From an uncultured Solobacterium sp. (GTDB lineage: Bacteria; Bacillota_I; Bacilli_A; Erysipelotrichales; Erysipelotrichaceae), in NCBI GenBank assembly GCA_938041275.1, contig CALISH010000123.1, positions 1 through 7,788 of the forward strand: a DNA stretch of 7,788 bases, read 5' to 3'. Below are positions 1 through 6,043 of the stretch, piece after piece. The notes below the pieces were generated by a model that saw nothing but the letters and a program-made list of their open reading frames with translations, searched no databases and was not told the origin of the DNA. A program made the translations under genes and the position numbers. Each line of letters starts with the position of its first letter. The first letter of the stretch is position 1.

Positions 1-1
1 A

Positions 2-490
2 TTTTTAAATTTTCACTTCCAAGGACTATATGCAATTCAGGCCCCTTTATATCTTTTGATTTTATTTGGTCAAACTCTCATATTTTATGGCAGTAGCTAT
101 TTATTATTGAATCCATATCATCGTATTCCAACATTTGTATTGCGACTACTCTGGGTAATTTATTTTCTTGTGATGATTTTATTACTATTTTTCAGAGTCT
201 ATCATGACAACAACATTAACCTAAATATTCTTGAACTCTTTAATTTTGAAACAACAAATCTTTCTCAAACTATATTAAATTTGATCTTATTTATTCCTAT
301 CGGATACTGGCTCAAACATTTAAAGATTAGTTCTGTACTACTTCTATCCTTATTACTGATAACTTCTATTGAATTATTACAATTCGTTAGTCATCGAGGA
401 ATCTTTGATGTTGTAGTCATTTTGATCAATACAATCGGAATTATGATTGGATATATCATATTCAAAACAGTTCATATCAAACTACATTAA
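2..490 (+). CDS. VanZ-like family membrane protein, 5' end cut off by the window
   Basis: The reading frame is open from base 2, 18 codons before the first possible TTG start at 56, so the true start is probably outside the window and a TTG start is unlikely. About 162 codons are visible. Hydrophobic segments alternate with short loops, giving roughly five membrane spans. The second half has the VanZ pattern: an N-x-x-LFIPIGY segment, then a span ending in IELLQF, then a short R-G-x-FD stretch and an INTIGIMIGY span. In typical VanZ proteins the D before the last span is doubled (DD); here it reads FDVVV. VanZ-like proteins are linked to low-level teicoplanin or lipoglycopeptide resistance, but most members have no proven role, so no function is assigned. 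It lies 41 bases before a thioredoxin-like lipoprotein on the same strand and may be cotranscribed with it. Its AT-richness differs from the minus-strand genes. Confidence 0.75.
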   Translation, partial: FLNFHFQGLYAIQAPLYLLILFGQTLIFYGSSYLLLNPYHRIPTFVLRLLWVIYFLVMILLLFFRVYHDNNINLNILELFNFETTNLSQTILNLILFIPIGYWLKHLKISSVLLLSLLLITSIELLQFVSHRGIFDVVVILINTIGIMIGYIIFKTVHIKLH

Positions 491-531
491 TATTTCTGAT
501 TGCTTTTGAATAATTAAATCATGGAGGTATT

Positions 532-1137
532 ATGCGTAAACTCAAAAAGTTATTTTATCTTCTAGTATCATCTACACTATTACTTGGCTGTAAACCTACA
601 CCAGAAAGTCAAATCTCTAATACTAAAGAGATATTCAACTTAGAATATGTTGATCAAAAAGATTCCGATATAAAAGAGTATTCATTTTTGACGGATGACA
701 ATCCTGCATTTAAGGAAATCACATTTGAAAGTTCAATCAAGTTTTTTACAGAAGGATATTCAGGAATTCTATACTATGGTAAAGTTGGCTGCCCATGGTG
801 TGAACGCGCTGTACCTATTTTGAATGACGTCGCAAAAGATAATAACATTTCGATTTATTATATTGACGCAAACAAAGGTATGGGAGAAACAAAGAGAGAA
901 AGAGAAGAAAACTACGCAAATCTTTCAAAGTATATTTCAGACAGTTTCCAAGAAGATGACAATGGTAAAAAAGGTATGTTTGTTCCTGATGTAATTGCCG
1001 TAAAGAATGGAAAAATGCTAGCCTATCACGTATCTTTAGTAGATGATTACGACATTCACAAAAATGACCAACTATCCGAAAATCAAAAACAGGAACTGTA
1101 TAATATTTATCAAGAAATGATAAATCAAATAAAATAA
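532..1137 (+). CDS. Thioredoxin-fold lipoprotein (CPWC), bacteriocin-accessory/disulfide type
   Basis: A 201-residue protein. The N-terminus has a basic start, a hydrophobic stretch and a lipobox LLLGC with the lipidated Cys at residue 20, so it should be anchored on the outer face of the membrane. A thioredoxin fold follows: the redox motif C-P-W-C at 87-90 (GKVGCPWCERA), a strand with YYIDAN near 109-113, and the loop F-V-P at 150-152, where P152 fits the cis-proline that faces the active site in thioredoxins. This arrangement is seen in small thioredoxin-like proteins annotated as bacteriocin transport accessory proteins; no bacteriocin gene is visible here, so that label is only a family name. 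Likely role: thiol-disulfide exchange on secreted proteins. The start is supported by GGAGG at 524-528, just before ATG. It converges with the minus-strand znu operon and shares the hairpin at 1152-1174. Confidence 0.8.
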   Translation: MRKLKKLFYLLVSSTLLLGCKPTPESQISNTKEIFNLEYVDQKDSDIKEYSFLTDDNPAFKEITFESSIKFFTEGYSGILYYGKVGCPWCERAVPILNDVAKDNNISIYYIDANKGMGETKREREENYANLSKYISDSFQEDDNGKKGMFVPDVIAVKNGKMLAYHVSLVDDYDIHKNDQLSENQKQELYNIYQEMINQIK

Positions 1138-1151
1138 TATCTTCACACAAA

Positions 1152-1174
1152 AAGGTGGGCTATGAACCCACCTT
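1152..1174 (-). terminator. Terminator of the znu operon, possibly bidirectional
   Basis: An 8-bp perfect stem, AAGGTGGG paired with CCCACCTT, with a 7-base loop. On the minus strand it is followed by five Ts, giving a good intrinsic terminator for the znu operon. On the plus strand the tail is T-poor, so termination of the lipoprotein gene there is possible but weaker. The minus-strand 5' arm lies inside the coding end of the last operon gene (its K-V-G codons), and the TAG stop sits in the loop. Confidence 0.75.
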
Positions 1175-1621
1175 CATTTCTGCATTCTTTAATAATAAGG
1201 AAACGATGTTTCCATCCTTTTGGTAACTAAAGGTTCCTACAACTGTAATCTCTGTTCCAAGATCCGGATAATCATCTGGATACTTATGATTTCCTTCCCA
1301 TTGGAATTGAATACCCTGTTGGCAACAACCCAACGCATCTTTGATAATACAACCATACATCGTATTACCATCTTTATCTTTTCCTAGCGCAAAGACACCA
1401 GAGATTTTAAATGTTTTATCCACATACTCTTCTGGATTTGTCATCATCGCATATACTTGCGAATACACAACATTTCCACTGAGCTTAGATAAGTCATAAT
1501 CCACTTCGGTCTCTTTACTCTGCTCTGGTTTTACCGCGTTTGGTTGGTGTGTATATAGAAAAGCTAATGTAACAATTCCTACACTTAGAAAGATTAAGAT
1601 AAACTTCTTGATATATTTCAT
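1160..1621 (-). CDS. Uncharacterised exported protein with CX7CC motif, last gene of the zinc operon
   Basis: A 153-residue protein that I do not recognise by name. Residues 1-6 are basic and 7-23 hydrophobic, with no lipobox cysteine, so it is either anchored by one N-terminal helix or cleaved. Residues 45-150 form a compact, strand-rich domain: a PEEYVDK segment (63-69), an I-S-G-V-F strand, then C91-x7-C99-C100 followed by QQGIQF, and a late LGTEITVVGTF strand (121-131). This spacing of short G-containing strands resembles an OB-like fold, and the CC motif followed by a G-I/L strand recalls the C-terminal part of the YcgQ/TIGR03943 family, but similarity by eye is weak. The three cysteines could bind a metal or form a disulfide. 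It starts 6 bases after znuB with no clear ribosome binding site, so translation is probably coupled. Position suggests a role in zinc handling; this is inference. Confidence 0.75.
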   Translation of the reverse strand: MKYIKKFILIFLSVGIVTLAFLYTHQPNAVKPEQSKETEVDYDLSKLSGNVVYSQVYAMMTNPEEYVDKTFKISGVFALGKDKDGNTMYGCIIKDALGCCQQGIQFQWEGNHKYPDDYPDLGTEITVVGTFSYQKDGNIVSLLLKNAEMKVGS

Positions 1622-1627
1622 TACTAC

Positions 1628-2464
1628 TTACGCTTTCATTGTACGAATCAACCAACAGATAATAAACGCAATAATATCAACCGTTACAATCGTAGCACCT
1701 ACAGGTGTACTGCAAAGTATCGCCACAAGCATACCAGTAACTGTACAAATTTCTGATAGAATCGCCGCACCGATCAATACAGCTTTAAAACTCTTAAACA
1801 GCTGCATTACTGATAATGCAGGGAAGATTACGAGTGCTGATATTAACAAGGAACCCACAAGATTCATCGCTAGCACAACGATAACCGCAATGATAACTGC
1901 CAAAATTAAATTAATCTGATCTGCTTTTAGACCAGTTGCCTTGGAGAAGTTTTCATCAAATGTTACCGCAAAGATCTTTGGATATAACATCACAAATATA
2001 ATTAGAACGATAATTGATGCGATGACACATAACCAAACCTCTGCTTTGGAGAGTGTAAGGATTGATGTAGAACCAAAGAGTGTACTACATACATCTCCAC
2101 TGATATTGGCAGTCGGTGGAAATAGATTCATCAAGAGATAGCCAAGTGCGAGTGCACCAGTAGAAACCATTCCGACTATCGCATCTCCCTGAACTCTTTT
2201 ATTTTGTCCTGATTTGAGAATTAAGATAGCTGCTACGGTTGTAATCGGGAAGACAAGATACATCTTCTGTTGAATCATCCCAAGCACAAGTGCAATTGAC
2301 ATTGCGCCAAAGGCAACGTGTGATAAGCCATCCCCAATATAAGAATATCTCTTTAATACAAGGATAACTCCGACAAGTGCAGAGCATAGGGATATTAACA
2401 TCGCCGCAACGATGGCATATCTTACGAAGGGATATTCTAGATAGCGTAATAATTCAGTTAGCAT
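1628..2464 (-). CDS. znuB: Zinc/metal ABC transporter permease (ABC-3 family)
   Basis: A 278-residue integral membrane protein of the ABC-3 permease family, which forms the channel of ZnuABC/AdcABC/MntABC importers. Many hydrophobic spans cover the length. Family signatures include SYIGDGLSHVAFGA (41-54), DAIVGMVSTGALALG (94-108), the cytoplasmic segment TFDENFSKATGL (168-179) that contacts the ATPase, and VGSLLISALVIFPAL (203-217), where many relatives have P-A-A-T-A and this one reads P-A-L-S-V. Length is normal. Its ATG overlaps the end of znuC by 7 bases (ATGCTAA), and a GGTGGAG sequence sits just before the start, which supports both the start and translational coupling. The substrate is judged zinc from the His-rich binding protein in the operon; manganese cannot be excluded by the permease alone. 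Confidence 0.92.
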   Translation of the reverse strand: MLTELLRYLEYPFVRYAIVAAMLISLCSALVGVILVLKRYSYIGDGLSHVAFGAMSIALVLGMIQQKMYLVFPITTVAAILILKSGQNKRVQGDAIVGMVSTGALALGYLLMNLFPPTANISGDVCSTLFGSTSILTLSKAEVWLCVIASIIVLIIFVMLYPKIFAVTFDENFSKATGLKADQINLILAVIIAVIVVLAMNLVGSLLISALVIFPALSVMQLFKSFKAVLIGAAILSEICTVTGMLVAILCSTPVGATIVTVDIIAFIICWLIRTMKA

Positions 2465-3141
2465 TTCTCCACCGCCTTTCGATATTCATCTGTGGAGACT
2501 TCTTTCACTGTTCCATCCACAAAGCGAACGATGCGATTTGCATACTGCACAACTGCAGGCACATCATGTGTAATCATCACGATTGTCATGCCTTCTTTGT
2601 TTAGTTTAGAAATTAAATCATACATATACTGCATCGCTTCTGGATCAAGTCCTGCCGCAGGTTCATCTAATAGAATCATCTTATCTGCAGCGCAGAGTGC
2701 TCTTGCGAGTAATGTACGCTGTTGTTGCCCGCCGGATAAATCACGATAACAATGTTTCGCAAGTTTATCGACGCCAGCCTTTGCCATGTACTCCTTCGCG
2801 AGTTCTTTTTCTTTCTTGTTATAGAACCAGCGACGACCAAGATGACTAACAAAGCCGGATAAAACAACTTCTTCAACTGAAGATGGGAAATCTTTTTGAA
2901 CTTGTGTCTGTTGTGCAAGGTAACCAATTTCTTTTGCGTTGAAGGAATCATCATGTTCAATACTTCCTTCAATAGGAGTGATCAAACCTAAGATAGTTTT
3001 CATGAATGTGGATTTACCAGATCCATTCTCTCCGATTACACATAAATAATCCCCACTGTTGATTTCCAAGCTAAAAGGTCCCGCAACTTTATTGCGTTCA
3101 TGTCCAACGGATAGATTTTTACATGTAATCAAATGTGTCAT
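2458..3141 (-). CDS. znuC: Zinc/metal ABC transporter ATP-binding protein
   Basis: A 227-residue ABC ATPase that powers metal import through ZnuB. All nucleotide-binding elements are intact: Walker A GENGSGKST (37-45), Q-loop glutamine near 77-78, signature LSGGQQQR (135-142), Walker B MILLDE (155-160) with D-loop GLD, and switch histidine H192 in MITHD. Length and the short C-terminal end fit the ZnuC/AdcC/MntB group. The ATG lies one base after the znuA stop codon. Its GGAGG ribosome binding site is encoded within the last znuA codons (T-E-V), so the two are tightly linked in translation. It overlaps znuB by 7 bases. Confidence 0.93.
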   Translation of the reverse strand: MTHLITCKNLSVGHERNKVAGPFSLEINSGDYLCVIGENGSGKSTFMKTILGLITPIEGSIEHDDSFNAKEIGYLAQQTQVQKDFPSSVEEVVLSGFVSHLGRRWFYNKKEKELAKEYMAKAGVDKLAKHCYRDLSGGQQQRTLLARALCAADKMILLDEPAAGLDPEAMQYMYDLISKLNKEGMTIVMITHDVPAVVQYANRIVRFVDGTVKEVSTDEYRKAVEKC

Positions 3142-3142
3142 C

Positions 3143-4144
3143 TTATTTAACCTCCGTGTTAAAGCTTTGTGCTAGTACCTTTAAATTCTCTTCCATTGCG
3201 CCATAGTATGTTAAGCCCTTATCGATATCGGATTGGCTTACGGACTGTAGCGAGTTCAATGTTAGTATATCTTGATTCTTAGTTGTTGTGTTTTCAATGA
3301 CTGCTTTTGCAAGTTTCTTATCAGAGCCTTCAATTGTCATAATATGTTTGATTCCCAACTCATCTGCGTATTTTGCTAGACTAATGATAGTCGCAAAGCT
3401 AGCATTTGTCTCTGTTGAGCAACCATTGAATGCGGCGTATGTAGTGATGCCATAATCTTTTGCTAAATAGTGGAACGGCATACGATCTGCGAAGATCCAT
3501 GTCTTATTTTCAACTGTATCGACTGTAGATTGATAAGACTTATCTAATGTAGAAAGTTTTGTGATGTACGCTTCCGCATTTGCCTGATATTCTTTGGCAT
3601 TTGTCGGATCTAGTTCTACCAATTCATCTGTAATTGCTTTTACGATTTTCTGTGCACGCTTGAGTGATAACCAAACATGTTCATCGTATTCAATTTCTTC
3701 ATGGTCATGGTCGTGATCTTTATCATCATGATCGTGGTCATGGTCTTCGCTTTCTTTTTCTAAGCCTTCCTCTTCTTCATCGATGTCATCACCAAGCGCC
3801 TGCATCATATTTACAACCTTCATATCCTTGTTTGTCTTTTCTTTTAATGCATCATCTACCCATTCATCAGACTCACCACCAACATATACAAATAGATTTG
3901 CATCAGAGATGTTTGCGATATCCCCTGCTGTCGGTTGATAACTATGCAAGTCCCCACCATTCTTCATCAATAATTGTAGGTCTACATTTGGATTGTCTTT
4001 TCCAACAATCTCACGAATCCAATCATACTGCGGGAATGTTGTAGCTACAATCTTTAATTTTGTCTGATTCTTTTGTTGTTTTGGAGCGCAGCCTGCAAGC
4101 ATGAATGCCGCAAGCGCAATTGTCATTAACTTTTTGAATTTCAT
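3143..4144 (-). CDS. znuA: Zinc ABC transporter substrate-binding lipoprotein (variant ZnuA/AdcA)
   Basis: A 333-residue cluster A-I (ZnuA/PsaA type) metal-binding lipoprotein. The lipobox is MLAGC with Cys19 as the lipid anchor. Metal-site features: H67 in GGDLHSYQP and H156 in YDEHVWLSL. Just before H156 lies an acidic and His-rich loop (about 122-156, with repeated D-H pairs), in the place where zinc-type ZnuA/AdcA proteins carry their His-rich loop; this favours zinc. The third conserved ligand (His in ZnuA, Glu in PsaA) aligns with R221 in ADRMPFHYLAKDYGI; H225 is nearby but shifted by four. A conserved-looking AAFNGCSTETNASF segment follows (237-250). This ADRxPFxYL...GCSxET arrangement recalls a Clostridia-type subgroup of the family (from memory). 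AAGGAGG sits 5 bases before the ATG. First gene of the znu operon; metal choice is likely but unproven. Confidence 0.9.
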   Translation of the reverse strand: MKFKKLMTIALAAFMLAGCAPKQQKNQTKLKIVATTFPQYDWIREIVGKDNPNVDLQLLMKNGGDLHSYQPTAGDIANISDANLFVYVGGESDEWVDDALKEKTNKDMKVVNMMQALGDDIDEEEEGLEKESEDHDHDHDDKDHDHDHEEIEYDEHVWLSLKRAQKIVKAITDELVELDPTNAKEYQANAEAYITKLSTLDKSYQSTVDTVENKTWIFADRMPFHYLAKDYGITTYAAFNGCSTETNASFATIISLAKYADELGIKHIMTIEGSDKKLAKAVIENTTTKNQDILTLNSLQSVSQSDIDKGLTYYGAMEENLKVLAQSFNTEVK

Positions 4145-4193
4145 ACTTTCCTCCTTCGTCTAATGACGCTGAAACATTATTTAATAACCGCAC

Positions 4194-4213
4194 ATTTGAA
4201 CGAATATTCAAAT
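4194..4213 (-). promoter_or_regulatory. Perfect 7-6-7 inverted repeat, candidate operator before znuA
   Basis: ATTTGAA and TTCAAAT flank a 6-base centre, 49 bases upstream of the znuA start. It does not match the Bacillus Zur box (TCGTAATNATTACGA) or the AdcR box (TTAACNNGTTAA). Possible promoter elements overlap it: TTGTCA at 4230-4225 with AATATT at 4208-4203 (16-base spacing). Position and symmetry suggest a metalloregulator site, but a small RNA hairpin is also possible. Confidence 0.4.
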
Positions 4214-4229
4214 CTTCTATAAAATGACA

Positions 4230-4267
4230 AAATGCATGCCATCGACATTCATCGCTGACATGCATTT
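4230..4267 (-). terminator. Long imperfect hairpin after the sigma factor gene, probable terminator
   Basis: Two 16-base arms pair with one G-T wobble (4258/4239) and one G-A mismatch (4255/4242). The outer nine pairs, AAATGCATG with CATGCATTT, are perfect. The loop is TGAATG. The T tract after it is broken (TTTTGTCATTTT). It begins 52 bases beyond the sigma factor stop codon and would end the cysS-mrnC-rlmB-sigma transcript before the znu operon. A protein-binding palindrome in the znu promoter region is the main alternative. Confidence 0.5.
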
Positions 4268-4319
4268 CCTATATCTGTTTCAGTTTCCTCTATTATCATA
4301 CACTATCTGTCAAGTTTTC

Positions 4320-4928
4320 TTATTGATTATGATAGATGTAGTCTTTAATCTTAGCTCGAACTCGTTGTAATCTTCCATCATATGCCTTTACAGTACAGTT
4401 CTGATTACGTGCTGCTTCTTCATAACAATCCCCATCATACCAAGAGCGCATAACATCCACCTCTCGATGAGATAGTGACATGATACCTTGTGTCATTTGT
4501 TTAAACGCATCAACATACTGATAATAATATTCTGGATTAAACATCTTATTTGGTTGTTCGACAACATCGTAGAATGTTTCATCCTCATTCATCATCGCAT
4601 CTAACGCCAGTACATCTGCGCCTTCATTTCTTCCAATCGTTGAAAGTTGGCGTAGGACATTCCAAACTCTTCTTTTTGCGATGATACATAAGAAGGTCTT
4701 AAAGCTAGCTTGATTGTCTTCCCGATAACAATGTATCGCCACAAGCAAACCAAGACGCGCCTCCTGTAATAAATCATCTTTATAGTTCTTCACCGGTGGA
4801 TACACCTGTATCGTTTGATTCACCAGCGATGTGAGTAAACCTTCATATTGGGTAAATAAGCGATATTGCGCATGCGCATCACCCATCCTGCACATATATA
4901 ATAGTTCACTCGGATTGTCCTTCTCCAT
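4320..4928 (-). CDS. sigH: Sigma-70 family RNA polymerase sigma factor, SigH-like
   Basis: A 202-residue sigma factor without region 1 or a full region 3. Region 2 covers about 10-97: YKDDLLQEARLGLLVAIHCY (49-68) is the core-binding 2.2 helix, and the FKTFLCIIAKRRVWNVLRQL stretch (76-95) carries the -10 recognition face. A linker follows, then region 4 at about 148-197 with the helix-turn-helix starting at SLSHREVDVM (151-160). Length is close to Bacillus SigH (about 218). Its place after rlmB matches the Bacillus order cysS-mrnC-rlmB-yacP-sigH, which is the main reason for the name; yacP is missing here. In Bacillus SigH directs transition-state, competence and early sporulation genes; the regulon in this organism is unknown and a ComX-like role is possible. 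GGGGGAG lies 6 bases before ATG, 12 bases after the rlmB stop. Confidence 0.8.
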   Translation of the reverse strand: MEKDNPSELLYMCRMGDAHAQYRLFTQYEGLLTSLVNQTIQVYPPVKNYKDDLLQEARLGLLVAIHCYREDNQASFKTFLCIIAKRRVWNVLRQLSTIGRNEGADVLALDAMMNEDETFYDVVEQPNKMFNPEYYYQYVDAFKQMTQGIMSLSHREVDVMRSWYDGDCYEEAARNQNCTVKAYDGRLQRVRAKIKDYIYHNQ

Positions 4929-4940
4929 ACAACACTCCCC

Positions 4941-5657
4941 CTATAGTGGGAAACGCATGTTGTAAATAGAATACATTAGAATACCAGCAGAAACTGCCGC
5001 ATTCAACGATTCAATCTTTCCTCTCATCGGTAGTGATACCACAAAGTCACACTTCTCACGTAGTAGTCTTGAAATACCCTTACCTTCATTTCCAATAATC
5101 AATACTGTATTGAAATCATACTTTACAGAACGATAGTCCTGTCCATCCATATCTGTACCAACAGCCCACCAACCTTTTTTCTGAAGGTCTTCTAGCGTTC
5201 TGGAAAGATTGGTAACAGAAGCACATTTCACAGTATCAATTGCGCCAGCACTAACCTTGGCAACGGTAGGTGTTAAACCAACCGCATTTGTCTTCTTAAA
5301 GATGACACCCGTAGCACCAATCGCATCAGCTGTACGTAATATCGCTCCCAAGTTATGTGGGTCTTCTAGTTCATCAAGCATGATGATAAGACCCTTACCA
5401 TCCTCGGAAACATTCTGTACGATTTCATCTACACTATATAGACGATATGGATCAACTTCAGCCACAACACCTTGATGACGGTCTGTCTTGGTCATCTGTG
5501 TTAATGTCTTCTTATCAACCCTCTTCAGTTGTACCCGTTGTTTGCGAGCCAACTGTTCTACATCTCTATCGTCTACTGACATATAGATCTGTTTGACTTT
5601 GGAGTTATCCATCAACATCTGTTTTACAACATTTTTCCCGTACACAAATTGTGCCAT
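4941..5657 (-). CDS. rlmB: 23S rRNA (guanosine-2'-O)-methyltransferase, TrmH/SpoU family
   Basis: A 238-residue SPOUT methyltransferase that puts a 2'-O-methyl group on a guanosine of 23S rRNA (G2251 in E. coli) using S-adenosylmethionine. Residues 1-70 are the small substrate-binding domain (FVYGKNVVKQML at the start, HQGVVAEV at 61-68). The catalytic domain has the three SpoU motifs: DELEDPHNLGAILRTADA (95-112, with N102 and R108), IIGNEGKGISR (187-197) and SLPMRGKIESLNAAVSAGI (208-226), which form the trefoil-knot cofactor site. The ATG at 5657 is chosen over an in-frame ATG at 5693: it has AGGGAGG in front and gives the usual family N-terminus, while the upstream one adds 12 residues lying inside mrnC. 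It sits 11 bases after the mrnC stop. Confidence 0.93.
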   Translation of the reverse strand: MAQFVYGKNVVKQMLMDNSKVKQIYMSVDDRDVEQLARKQRVQLKRVDKKTLTQMTKTDRHQGVVAEVDPYRLYSVDEIVQNVSEDGKGLIIMLDELEDPHNLGAILRTADAIGATGVIFKKTNAVGLTPTVAKVSAGAIDTVKCASVTNLSRTLEDLQKKGWWAVGTDMDGQDYRSVKYDFNTVLIIGNEGKGISRLLREKCDFVVSLPMRGKIESLNAAVSAGILMYSIYNMRFPL

Positions 5658-5663
5658 AGAAGT

Positions 5664-5670
5664 CCTCCCT
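5664..5670 (-). promoter_or_regulatory. Ribosome binding site that fixes the rlmB start
   Basis: AGGGAGG, 6 bases before the ATG at 5657, overlapping the mrnC TAG stop. It shows that translation starts here rather than at the in-frame ATG at 5693. Confidence 0.85.
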
Positions 5671-6043
5671 AAAGTGTCCGTACTTTGTCCCAAATCTGTC
5701 TTATTCTTTCTTGATTATTCTCAAGATATAAAGCACCTAAAATAGCTTCAAATCCTGTCGACATACGATATGTCACAACATCTGTATTGTTTGGAACACT
5801 ACCTGTATTACCGTTGCGTCCACGATGATACGTCGCTTCCTCCTCTTCGGTAAAGAAGTTTTCTTCATGAAGCAGTGAATAGAATCTTGCCTGTGATTTT
5901 GCAGAGACATAGGAAATACTAAGTTTTTGTAACATTTTACCTTTGCCTTGTCCTTCTTGAACTAAGAAGTCACGTACCGCAAGAGACCAAACCGCATCCC
6001 CAAGAAACGCTAGTGTCCTACCATTACATTCTAATGGATTCAT
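5669..6043 (-). CDS. mrnC: Mini-ribonuclease III (23S rRNA maturation)
   Basis: A 124-residue RNase III catalytic domain with no double-stranded-RNA-binding domain, as in Bacillus MrnC, which matures 23S rRNA ends in the 50S precursor. Catalytic features: LAFLGDAVWSL (11-21) with acidic D16, R-G-R-N at 74-77, and STGFEAILGALYL (95-107) with E99. Family length is about 130-145, so this is a slightly short but complete copy. Its ATG shares one base with the cysS stop (TAATG), giving translational coupling, and rlmB follows 11 bases later. The cysS-mrnC-rlmB order is conserved widely in Bacillota and groups tRNA charging with rRNA processing and modification. Confidence 0.92.
   Translation of the reverse strand: MNPLECNGRTLAFLGDAVWSLAVRDFLVQEGQGKGKMLQKLSISYVSAKSQARFYSLLHEENFFTEEEEATYHRGRNGNTGSVPNNTDVVTYRMSTGFEAILGALYLENNQERIRQIWDKVRTL

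Noticed and set aside
56..58. TTG at 56 as the start of the VanZ-like gene
   Set aside because: The frame is open upstream to base 2 and encodes plausible VanZ N-terminal sequence, so the gene is more likely cut by the window edge.
3687..3750. CRISPR-like or tandem repeat in the CATGGTC/CATGATC stretch
   Set aside because: It is the codon repeat for alternating Asp-His residues inside znuA and has no spacers.
3664..4044. Plus-strand His-rich reading frame opposite znuA
   Set aside because: It is the antisense of the D-H-rich loop of ZnuA and has no ribosome binding site or family features.
4308..4313. TTGACA as -35 of a znuA promoter
   Set aside because: No -10 box at 16-18 bases (that position reads GAGGAA), and the strong hairpin follows it before znuA.
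5658..5693. In-frame upstream ATG that would extend RlmB by 12 residues
   Set aside because: It lies inside mrnC, has no ribosome binding site and adds residues not typical of the family; the ATG at 5657 has AGGGAGG in front.
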